Notes under the pieces: generated by a model
Databases searched by the model: none
Seen by the model: only the letters and a program-made list of their open reading frames with translations
What the model was told of the DNA's origin: nothing
Position numbers and translations under genes: made by a program
In this document: in pieces, positions 1 through 12,056 of the stretch
Layout of the letters: every line of letters starts with the position of its first letter
How positions within the stretch are numbered: position 1 is the stretch's first letter
Assembly: GCF_009870125.1 (NCBI RefSeq)
Contig: NC_046683.1
Coordinates: forward strand, 620,001 to 684,000
Direction of reading: 5' to 3'
Source of the DNA: Drosophila pseudoobscura
Taxonomy: Eukaryota; Arthropoda; Insecta; Diptera; Drosophilidae
Length of the DNA: 64,000 nucleotides

Positions 1-94
1 GTGACTCTGCAGTAGCTCTTCGTCCTTGGGAGGTCCAACGGATGTGCCTCTGGCTGGATAACTATCGTTGCTGTTAGAATTAACGATAAATTAT
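1..94. other. Non-repeat left flank of the satellite array
   Basis: These bases do not match either satellite monomer. Repeat similarity begins near base 95 with a truncated copy of the TTTTGCGAAAATCG arm, which then jumps directly into the GGCCGCCCTATTGCAG part of the monomer. I see no gene here. The stretch matters because it places the left edge of the array inside the window. Confidence 0.6.
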
Positions 95-754
95 GATCTT
101 TTGCGAAAATCGTGGCCGCCCTATTGCAGAGATATAGCGTGCAGAAGAAACTAGTATATCAACTATATGCCAATCTTCGGTAGGGTATATCTCAAACAAT
201 TAGAGCCAGATCGGTGAAGGGACAACTCTCCCAGGATCGCGAGGATCCAGACTGTCGATCGGTGTCAAAATCTCGACTTCGAAAATGAGGCCGATTTCCG
301 CAAAATTTAATGATGTAACCATCATGATTTTTTGCGAAAATCGTGAAAAAATGGATGTCCTTCATTCCGATTTCAGCCGATTGGCAGGACTCTCCCGATC
401 ACGGAAAGACATGCCTCGCCCAGATCGGCCGCCCTATTGCAGAGATATAGCGTGCAGATGAAACCAGTATTTCAATTATACGCCAATCTTCGGTAGGCTA
501 TATCTCAGACAATTAGGGCCAGATCGGTGAAGGGCCAACTCCCCCAGGATCGCGAGAATCCAGACTGTCGATCGGTGTCAAAATCTCGACTTCGAAAATG
601 AGGCCGATTTCCGCAAAATTTAATGATGTAACCATCATGATTTTTTGCGAAAATCGTGAAAAAATGGATGTCCTTCATTCCGATTTCAGTCGATTGGCAG
701 GACTCTCCCGATCACGGAAAGACATGCCTCGCCCAGATCGGCCGCCCTATTGCA

Positions 755-819
755 GAGATATAGCGTGCAGAAGAAACCAGTATTTCAATTATACGCCAAT
801 CTTCGGTAGGCTATATCTC
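755..819. repeat. Terminal-inverted-repeat-like dyad present in every monomer (representative copy)
   Basis: GAGATATAGC (755-764) and GCTATATCTC (810-819) are perfect 10-bp reverse complements separated by 45 bp. Outside a short mismatched step the symmetry continues with ATTG on the left and CAAT on the right. The dyad is in the segment shared by long and short monomers, so it recurs about 100 times. A few long copies (for example the unit at 1701) lost one base in the left arm and read GAGATATACG. Confidence 0.9.
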
Positions 820-917
820 AGACAATTAGAGCCAGATCGGTGAAGGACCAACTCTCCCAGGATCGCGAGGATCCAGACTGTCGATCGGTGTCAAAATCTC
901 GACTTCGAAAATGAGGC

Positions 918-969
918 CGATTTTCGCAAAATTTAATGATGTAACCATCATGATTTTTTGCGAAAATCG
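918..969. repeat. 52-bp near-palindrome in the long satellite monomer (representative copy)
   Basis: The outer arms CGATTTTCGCAAAA (918-931) and TTTTGCGAAAATCG (956-969) are perfect reverse complements. The inner arms ATGATG (936-941) and CATCAT (946-951) lie on the same dyad axis around a TAAC centre. At least 20 of 26 positions pair. The structure recurs in every long monomer, with one arm mismatch in the leftmost copies, and it is absent from every short monomer because it lies inside the 149-bp block. Confidence 0.95.
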
Positions 970-3900
970 TGAAAAAATGGATGTCCTTCATTCCGATTTC
1001 AGTCGATTGGCAGGACTCTCCCGATCACGGAAAGACATGCCTCGCACAGATCGGCCGCCCTATTGCAGAGATATAGCGTGCAGAAGAAACCAGTATTTCA
1101 ATTATACGCCAATCTTCGGTAGGCTATATCTCAGACAATTAGAGCCAGATCGGTGAAGGACCAACTCTCCCAGGATCGCGAGGATCCAGACTGTCGATCG
1201 GTGTCTCGCCCAGATCGGCAGCCCTATTGCAGAGATATAGCGTGCAGAAGAAACCAGTATTTCAATTATACGCCAATCTTCGGTAGGCTATATCTCAGAC
1301 AATTAGAGCCAGATCGGTGAAGGACCAACTCTTCCAGGATCGCGAGGATCCAGACTGTCGATCGGTGTCAAAATCTCGACCTCGAAAATGAGGCCGATTT
1401 TCGCAAAATTTAATGATGTAACCATCATGATTTTTTGCGAAAATCGTGAAAAAATGGATGTCCTTCATTCCGATTTCAGTCGATTGGCAGGACTCTCCCG
1501 ATCACGGAAAGACATGCCTCGCCCAGATCGGCCGCCCTATTGCAGAGATATAGCGTGCAGAAGAAACCAGTATTTCAATTATACGCCAATCTTCGGTAGG
1601 CTATATCTCAGACAATTAGAGCCAGATCGGTGAAGGACCAACTCTCCCAGGATCGCGAGGATCCAGACTGTCGATCGGTGTCAAAATCTCGACTTCGAAA
1701 ATGAGGCCGATTTTCGCAAAATTTAATGAAGTAACCATCATGATTTTTTGCGAAAATCGTGAAAAAATGGATGTCCTTCATTCCGATTTCAGTCGATTGG
1801 CAGGACTCTCCCGATCACGGAAAGATATGCCTCGCCCAGATCGGCCGCCCTATTGCAGAGATATACGTGCAGAAGAAACCAGTATTTCAATTATACGCCA
1901 ATCTTCGGTAGGCTATATCTCAGACAATTAGAGCCAGATCGGTGAAGGACCAACTCCCCCAGGATCGCGAGAATCCAGACTGTCGATCGGCATCAATATC
2001 TCGACCTCGAAAATGAGGCCGATTTTCGCAAAATTTAATGAAGTAACCATCATGATTTTTTGCGAAAATCGTGAAAAAATGGATGTCCTTCATTCCGATT
2101 TCAGTCGATTGGCAGGACTCTCCCGATCACGGAAAGACATGCCTCGCCCAGATCGGCCACCCTATTGCAGAGATATAGCGTGCAGAAGAAACCAGTATTT
2201 CAATTATACGCCAATCTTCGGTAGGCTATATCTCAGACAATTAGAGCCAGATCGGTGAAGGACCAACTCCCCCAGGATCGCGAGGATCCAGACTGTCGAT
2301 CGGTGTCTCGCCCAGATCGGCCGCCCTATTGCAGAGATATAGCGTGCAGAAGAAACCAGTATTTCAATTATACGCCAATCTTCGGTAGGCTATATCTCAG
2401 ACAATTAGAGCCAGATCGGTGAAGGACCAACTCCCCCAGGATCGCGAGGATCCAGACTGTCGATCGGTGTCTCGCCCAGATCGGCCGCCCTATTGCAGAG
2501 ATATAGCGTGCAGAAGAAACCAGTATTTCAATTATACGCCAATCTTCGGTAGGCTATATCTCAGACAATTAGAGCCAGATCGGTGAAGGACCAACTCTCC
2601 CAGGATCGCGAGGATCCAGACTGTCGATCGGTGTCTCGCCCAGATCGGCAGCCCTATTGCAGAGATATAGCGTGCAGAAGAAACCAGTATTTCAATTATA
2701 CGCCAATCTTCGGTAGGCTATATCTCAGACAATTAGAGCCAGATCGGTGAAGGACCAACTCTTCCAGGATCGCGAGGATCCAGACTGTCGATCGGTGTCA
2801 AAATCTCGACCTCGAAAATGAGGCCGATTTTCGCAAAATTTAATGATGTAACCATCATGATTTTTTGCGAAAATCGTGAAAAAATGGATGTCCTTCATTC
2901 CGATTTCAGTCGATTGGCAGGACTCTCCCGATCACGGAAAGACATGCCTCGCACAGATCGGCCGCCCTATTGCAGAGATATAGCTTGCAGAAGAAACCAG
3001 TATTTCAATTATACGCCAATCTTCGGTAGGCTATATCTCAGACAATTAGAGCCAGATCGGTGAAGGACCAACTCTCCCAGGATCGCGAGGATCCAGACTG
3101 TCGATCGGTGTCAAAATCTCGACTTCGAAAATGAGGCCGATTTTCGCAAAATTTAATGAAGTAACCATCATGATTTTTTGCGAAAATCGTGAAAAAATGG
3201 ATGTCCTTCATTCCGATTTCAGTCGATTGGCAGGACTCTCCCGATCACGGAAAGACATGCCTCGCCCAGATCGGCCGCCCTATTGCAGAGATATACGTGC
3301 AGAAGAAACCAGTATTTCAATTATACGCCAATCTTCGGTAGGCTATATCTCAGACAATTAGAGCCAGATCGGTGAAGGACCAACTCCCCCAGGATCGCGA
3401 GGATCCAGACTGTCGATCGGTGTCTCGCCCAGATCGGCCGCCCTATTGCAGAGATATAGCGTGCAGAAGAAACCAGTATTTCAATTATACGCCAATCTTC
3501 GGTAGGCTATATCTCAGACAATTAGAGCCAGATCGGTGAAGGACCAACTCCCCCAGGATCGCGAGAATCCAGACTGTCGATCGGCATCAATATCTCGACC
3601 TCGAAAATGAGGCCGATTTTCGCAAAATTTAATGAAGTAACCATCATGATTTTTTGCGAAAATCGTGAAAAAATGGATGTCCTTCATTCCGATTTCAGTC
3701 GATTGGCAGGACTCTCCCGATCACGGAAAGACATGCCTCGCCCAGATCGGCCGCCCTATTGCAGAGATATAGCGTGCAGAAGAAACCAGTATTTCAATTA
3801 TACGCCAATCTTCGGTAGGCTATATCTCAGACAATTAGAGCCAGATCGGTGAAGGACCAACTCCCCCAGGATCGCGAGGATCCAGACTGTCGATCGGTGT

Positions 3901-6900
3901 CTCGCCCAGATCGGCCGCCCTATTGCAGAGATATAGCGTGCAGAAGAAACCAGTATTTCAATTATACGCCAATCTTCGGTAGGCTATATCTCAGACAATT
4001 AGAGCCAGATCGGTGAAGGACCAACTCTCCCAGGATCGCGAGGATCCAGACTGTCGATCGGTGTCTCGCCCAGATCGGCAGCCCTATTGCAGAGATATAG
4101 CGTGCAGAAGAAACCAGTATTTCAATTATACGCCAATCTTCGGTAGGCTATATCTCAGACAATTAGAGCCAGATCGGTGAAGGACCAACTCTTCCAGGAT
4201 CGCGAGGATCCAGACTGTCGATCGGTGTCAAAATCTCGACCTCGAAAATGAGGCCGATTTTCGCAAAATTTAATGATGTAACCATCATGATTTTTTGCGA
4301 AAATCGTGAAAAAATGGATGTCCTTCATTCCGATTTAAGTCGATTGGCAGGACTCTCCCGATCACGGAAAGACATGCCTCGCACAGATCGGCCGCCCTAT
4401 TGCAGAGATATAGCGTGCAGATGAAACCAGTATTTCAATTATACGCCAATCTTCGGTAGGCTATATCTCAGACAATTAGAGCCAGATCGGTGAAGGACCA
4501 ACTCCCCCAGGATCGCGAGGATCCAGACTGTCGATCGGTGTCTCGCCCAGATCGGCCGCCCTATTGCAGAGATATAGCGTGCAGAAGAAACCAGTATTTC
4601 AATTATACGCCAATCTTCGGTAGGCTATATCTCAGACAATTAGAGCCAGATCGGTGAAGGACCAACTCCCCCAGGATCGCGAGAATCCAGACTGTCGATC
4701 GGCATCAATATCTCGACCTCGAAAATGAGGCCGATTTTCGCAAAATTTAATGAAGTAACCATCATGATTTTTTGCGAAAATCGTGAAAAAATGGATGTCC
4801 TTCATTCCGATTTCAGTCGATTGGCAGGACTCTCCCGATCACGGAAAGACATGCCTCGCCCAGATCGGCCGCCCTATTGCAGAGATATAGCGTGCAGAAG
4901 AAACCAGTATTTCAATTATACGCCAATCTTCGGTAGGCTATATCTCAGACAATTAGAGCCAGATCGGTGAAGGACCAACTCCCCCAGGATCGCGAGGATC
5001 CAGACTGTCGATCGGTGTCTCGCCCAGATCGGCCGCCCTATTGCAGAGATATAGCGTGCAGAAGAAACCAGTATTTCAATTATACGCCAATCTTCGGTAG
5101 GCTATATCTCAGACAATTAGAGCCAGATCGGTGAAGGACCAACTCCCCCAGGATCGCGAGGATCCAGACTGTCGATCGGTGTCTCGCCCAGATCGGCCGC
5201 CCTATTGCAGAGATATAGCGTGCAGAAGAAACCAGTATTTCAATTATACGCCAATCTTCGGTAGGCTATATCTCAGACAATTAGAGCCAGATCGGTGAAG
5301 GACCAACTCCCCCAGGATCGCGAGGATCCAGACTGTCGATCGGTGTCTCGCCCAGATCGGCCGCCCTATTGCAGAGATATAGCGTGCAGAAGAAACCAGT
5401 ATTTCAATTATACGCCAATCTTCGGTAGGCTATATCTCAGACAATTAGAGCCAGATCGGTGAAGGACCAACTCTCCCAGGATCGCGAGGATCCAGACTGT
5501 CGATCGGTGTCTCGCCCAGATCGGCAGCCCTATTGCAGAGATATAGCGTGCAGAAGAAACCAGTATTTCAATTATACGCCAATCTTCGGTAGGCTATATC
5601 TCAGACAATTAGAGCCAGATCGGTGAAGGACCAACTCTTCCAGGATCGCGAGGATCCAGACTGTCGATCGGTGTCAAAATCTCGACCTCGAAAATGAGGC
5701 CGATTTTCGCAAAATTTAATGATGTAACCATCATGATTTTTTGCGAAAATCGTGAAAAAATGGATGTCCTTCATTCCGATTTCAGTCGATTGGCAGGACT
5801 CTCCCGATCACGGAAAGACATGCCTCGCACAGATCGGCCGCCCTATTGCAGAGATATAGCTTGCAGAAGAAACCAGTATTTCAATTATACGCCAATCTTC
5901 GGTAGGCTATATCTCAGACAATTAGAGCCAGATCGGTGAAGGACCAACTCTCCCAGGATCGCGAGGATCCAGACTGTCGATCGGTGTCAAAATCTCGACT
6001 TCGAAAATGAGGCCGATTTTCGCAAAATTTAATGATGTAACCATCATGATTTTTTGCGAAAATCGTGAAAAAATGGATGTCCTTCATTCCGATTTCAGTC
6101 GATTGGCAGGACTCTCCCGATCACGGAAAGACATGCCTCGCACAGATCGGCCGCCCTATTGCAGAGATATAGCTTGCAGAAGAAACCAGTATTTCAATTA
6201 TACGCCAATCTTCGGTAGGCTATATCTCAGACAATTAGAGCCAGATCGGTGAAGGACCAACTCTCCCAGGATCGCGAGGATCCAGACTGTCGATCGGTGT
6301 CTCGCCCAGATCGGCAGCCCTATTGCAGAGATATAGCGTGCAGAAGAAACCAGTATTTCAATTATACGCCAATCTTCGGTAGGCTATATCTCAGACAATT
6401 AGAGCCAGATCGGTGAAGGACCAACTCTTCCAGGATCGCGAGGATCCAGACTGTCGATCGGTGTCAAAATCTCGACCTCGAAAATGAGGCCGATTTTCGC
6501 AAAATTTAATGATGTAACCATCATGATTTTTTGCGAAAATCGTGAAAAAATGGATGTCCTTCATTCCGATTTCAGTCGATTGGCAGGACTCTCCCGATCA
6601 CGGAAAGACATGCCTCGCCCAGATCGGCCGCCCTATTGCAGAGATATAGCGTGCAGAAGAAACCAGTATTTCAATTATACGCCAATCTTCGGTAGGCTAT
6701 ATCTCAGACAATTAGAGCCAGATCGGTGAAGGACCAACTCTCCCAGGATCGCGAGGATCCAGACTGTCGATCGGTGTCAAAATCTCGACTTCGAAAATGA
6801 GGCCGATTTTCGCAAAATTTAATGAAGTAACCATCATGATTTTTTGCGAAAATCGTGAAAAAATGGATGTCCTTCATTCCGATTTCAGTCGATTGGCAGG

Positions 6901-8538
6901 ACTCTCCCGATCACGGAAAGACATGCCTCGCCCAGATCGGCCGCCCTATTGCAGAGATATACGTGCAGAAGAAACCAGTATTTCAATTATACGCCAATCT
7001 TCGGTAGGCTATATCTCAGACAATTAGAGCCAGATCGGTGAAGGACCAACTCCCCCAGGATCGCGAGGATCCAGACTGTCGATCGGTGTCTCGCCCAGAT
7101 CGGCCGCCCTATTGCAGAGATATAGCGTGCAGAAGAAACCAGTATTTCAATTATACGCCAATCTTCGGTAGGCTATATCTCAGACAATTAGAGCCAGATC
7201 GGTGAAGGACCAACTCTTCCAGGATCGCGAGGATCCAGACTGTCGATCGGTGTCAAAATCTCGACTTCGAAAATGAGGCCGATTTTCGCAAAATTTAATG
7301 ATGTAACCATCATGATTTTTTGCGAAAATCGTGAAAAAATGGATGTCCTTCATTCCGATTTCAGTCGATTGGCAGGACTCTCCCGATCACGGAAAGACAT
7401 GCCTCGCCCAGATCGGCCGCCCTATTGCAGAGATATAGCGTGCAGAAGAAACCAGTATTTCAATTATACGCCAATCTTCGGTAGGCTATATCTCAGACAA
7501 TTAGAGCCAGATCGGTGAAGGACCAACTCCCCCAGGATCGCGAGGATCCAGACTGTCGATCGGTGTCTCGCCCAGATCGGCCGCCCTATTGCAGAGATAT
7601 AGCGTGCAGAAGAAACCAGTATTTCAATTATACGCCAATCTTCGGTAGGCTATATCTCAGACAATTAGAGCCAGATCGGTGAAGGACCAACTCCCCCAGG
7701 ATCGCGAGAATCCAGACTGTCGATCGGCATCAATATCTCGACCTCGAAAATGAGGCCGATTTTCGCAAAATTTAATGAAGTAACCATCATGATTTTTTGC
7801 GAAAATCGTGAAAAAATGGATGTCCTTCATTCCGATTTCAGTCGATTGGCAGGACTCTCCCGATCACGGAAAGACATGCCTCGCCCAGATCGGCCGCCCT
7901 ATTGCAGAGATATAGCGTGCAGAAGAAACCAGTATTTCAATTATACGCCAATCTTCGGTAGGCTATATCTCAGACAATTAGAGCCAGATCGGTGAAGGAC
8001 CAACTCTCCCAGGATCGCGAGGATCCAGACTGTCGATCGGTGTCAAAATCTCGACTTCGAAAATGAGGCCGATTTTCGCAAAATTTAATGAAGTAACCAT
8101 CATGATTTTTTGCGAAAATCGTGAAAAAATGGATGTCCTTCATTCCGATTTCAGTCGATTGGCAGGACTCTCCCGATCACGGAAAGACATGCCTCGCCCA
8201 GATCGGCCGCCCTATTGCAGAGATATACGTGCAGAAGAAACCAGTATTTCAATTATACGCCAATCTTCGGTAGGCTATATCTCAGACAATTAGAGCCAGA
8301 TCGGTGAAGGACCAACTCCCCCAGGATCGCGAGGATCCAGACTGTCGATCGGTGTCTCGCCCAGATCGGCCGCCCTATTGCAGAGATATAGCGTGCAGAA
8401 GAAACCAGTATTTCAATTATACGCCAATCTTCGGTAGGCTATATCTCAGACAATTAGAGCCAGATCGGTGAAGGACCAACTCCCCCAGGATCGCGAGAAT
8501 CCAGACTGTCGATCGGCATCAATATCTCGACCTCGAAA

Positions 8539-11500
8539 ATGAGGCCGATTTTCGCAAAATTTAATGAAGTAACCATCATGATTTTTTGCGAAAATCGTGA
8601 AAAAATGGATGTCCTTCATTCCGATTTCAGTCGATTGGCAGGACTCTCCCGATCACGGAAAGACATGCCTCGCCCAGATCGGCCGCCCTATTGCAGAGAT
8701 ATAGCGTGCAGAAGAAACCAGTATTTCAATTATACGCCAATCTTCGGTAGGCTATATCTCAGACAATTAGAGCCAGATCGGTGAAGGACCAACTCCCCCA
8801 GGATCGCGAGGATCCAGACTGTCGATCGGTGTCTCGCCCAGATCGGCCGCCCTATTGCAGAGATATAGCGTGCAGAAGAAACCAGTATTTCAATTATACG
8901 CCAATCTTCGGTAGGCTATATCTCAGACAATTAGAGCCAGATCGGTGAAGGACCAACTCCCCCAGGATCGCGAGGATCCAGACTGTCGATCGGTGTCTCG
9001 CCCAGATCGGCCGCCCTATTGCAGAGATATAGCGTGCAGAAGAAACCAGTATTTCAATTATACGCCAATCTTCGGTAGGCTATATCTCAGACAATTAGAG
9101 CCAGATCGGTGAAGGACCAACTCCCCCAGGATCGCGAGGATCCAGACTGTCGATCGGTGTCTCGCCCAGATCGGCCGCCCTATTGCAGAGATATAGCGTG
9201 CAGAAGAAACCAGTATTTCAATTATACGCCAATCTTCGGTAGGCTATATCTCAGACAATTAGAGCCAGATCGGTGAAGGACCAACTCTCCCAGGATCGCG
9301 AGGATCCAGACTGTCGATCGGTGTCTCGCCCAGATCGGCAGCCCTATTGCAGAGATATAGCGTGCAGAAGAAACCAGTATTTCAATTATACGCCAATCTT
9401 CGGTAGGCTATATCTCAGACAATTAGAGCCAGATCGGTGAAGGACCAACTCTCCCAGGATCGCGAGGATCCAGACTGTCGATCGGTGTCAAAATCTCGAC
9501 TTCGAAAATGAGTCCGATTTTCGCAAAATTTAATGATGTAACCATCATGATTTTTTGCGAAAATCGTGAAAAAATGGATGTCCTTCATTCCGATTTCAGT
9601 CGATTGGCAGGACTCTCCCGATCACGGAAAGACATGCCTCGCCCAGATCGGCCGCCCTATTGCAGAGATATAGCGTGCAGATGAAACCAGTATTTCAATT
9701 ATACGCCAATCTTCGGTAGGCTATATCTCAGACAATTAGAGCCAGATCGGTGAAGGACCAACTCTCCCAGGATCGCGAGGATCCAGACTGTCGATCGGTG
9801 TCAAAATCTCGACCTCGAAAATGAGGCCGATTTTCGCAAAATTTAATGATGTAACCATCATGATTTTTTGCGAAAATCGTGAAAAAATGGATGTCCTTCA
9901 TTCCGATTTCAGTCGATTGGCAGGACTCTCCCGATCACGGAAAGACATGCCTCGCCCAGATCGGCCGCCCTATTGCAGAGATATAGCGTGCAGATGAAAC
10001 CAGTATTTCAATTATACGCCAATCTTCGGTAGGCTATATCTCAGACAATTAGAGCCAGATCGGTGAAGGACCAACTCTCCCAGGATCGCGAGGATCCAGA
10101 CTGTCGATCGGTGTCTCGCCCAGATCGGCAGCCCTATTGCAGAGATATAGCGTGCAGAAGAAACCAGTATTTCAATTATACGCCAATCTTCGGTAGGCTA
10201 TATCTCAGACAATTAGAGCCAGATCGGTGAAGGACCAACTCCCCCAGGATCGCGAGAATCCAGACTGTCGATCGGCATCAATATCTCGACCTCGAAAATG
10301 AGGCCGATTTTCGCAAAATTTAATGATGTAACCATCATGATTTTTTGCGAAAATCGTGAAAAAATGGATGTCCTTCATTCCGATTTAAGTCGATTGGCAG
10401 GACTCTCCCGATCACGGAAAGACATGCCTCGCCCAGATCGGCCGCCCTATTGCAGAGATATAGCGTGCAGAAGAAACCAGTATTTCAATTATACGCCAAT
10501 CTTCGGTAGGCTATATCTCAGACAATTAGAGCCAGATCGGTGAAGGACCAACTCCCCCAGGATCGCGAGGATCCAGACTGTCGATCGGTGTCTCGCCCAG
10601 ATCGGCCGCCCTATTGCAGAGATATAGCGTGCAGAAGAAACCAGTATTTCAATTATACGCCAATCTTCGGTAGGCTATATCTCAGACAATTAGAGCCAGA
10701 TCGGTGAAGGACCAACTCCCCCAGGATCGCGAGGATCCAGACTGTCGATCGGTGTCTCGCCCAGATCGGCCGCCCTATTGCAGAGATATAGCGTGCAGAA
10801 GAAACCAGTATTTCAATTATACGCCAATCTTCGGTAGGCTATATCTCAGACAATTAGAGCCAGATCGGTGAAGGACCAACTCCCCCAGGATCGCGAGGAT
10901 CCAGACTGTCGATCGGTGTCTCGCCCAGATCGGCCGCCCTATTGCAGAGATATAGCGTGCAGAAGAAACCAGTATTTCAATTATACGCCAATCTTCGGTA
11001 GGCTATATCTCAGACAATTAGAGCCAGATCGGTGAAGGACCAACTCTCCCAGGATCGCGAGGATCCAGACTGTCGATCGGTGTCTCGCCCAGATCGGCAG
11101 CCCTATTGCAGAGATATAGCGTGCAGAAGAAACCAGTATTTCAATTATACGCCAATCTTCGGTAGGCTATATCTCAGACAATTAGAGCCAGATCGGTGAA
11201 GGACCAACTCTCCCAGGATCGCGAGGATCCAGACTGTCGATCGGTGTCAAAATCTCGACTTCGAAAATGAGTCCGATTTTCGCAAAATTTAATGATGTAA
11301 CCATCATGATTTTTTGCGAAAATCGTGAAAAAATGGATGTCCTTCATTCCGATTTCAGTCGATTGGCAGGACTCTCCCGATCACGGAAAGACATGCCTCG
11401 CCCAGATCGGCCGCCCTATTGCAGAGATATAGCGTGCAGATGAAACCAGTATTTCAATTATACGCCAATCTTCGGTAGGCTATATCTCAGACAATTAGAG

Positions 11501-12056
11501 CCAGATCGGTGAAGGACCAACTCTCCCAGGATCGCGAGGATCCAGACTGTCGATCGGTGTCAAAATCTCGACCTCGAAAATGAGGCCGATTTTCGCAAAA
11601 TTTAATGATGTAACCATCATGATTTTTTGCGAAAATCGTGAAAAAATGGATGTCCTTCATTCCGATTTCAGTCGATTGGCAGGACTCTCCCGATCACGGA
11701 AAGACATGCCTCGCCCAGATCGGCCGCCCTATTGCAGAGATATAGCGTGCAGATGAAACCAGTATTTCAATTATACGCCAATCTTCGGTAGGCTATATCT
11801 CAGACAATTAGAGCCAGATCGGTGAAGGACCAACTCTCCCAGGATCGCGAGGATCCAGACTGTCGATCGGTGTCTCGCCCAGATCGGCAGCCCTATTGCA
11901 GAGATATAGCGTGCAGAAGAAACCAGTATTTCAATTATACGCCAATCTTCGGTAGGCTATATCTCAGACAATTAGAGCCAGATCGGTGAAGGACCAACTC
12001 TTCCAGGATCGCGAGGATCCAGACTGTCGATCGGTGTCAAAATCTCGACCTCGAAA
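8539..12056 (+). repeat. Higher-order repeat: two adjacent 1,759-bp blocks
   Basis: Blocks 8539-10297 and 10298-12056 have the same monomer order: long, four short, long, long, one short. Both carry the same private variants at matching offsets: AATGAGTCCG at 9508 and 11267, and CAGATGAAACC in the two long copies that follow. This indicates a recent block duplication rather than monomer-by-monomer exchange. Confidence 0.85.
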
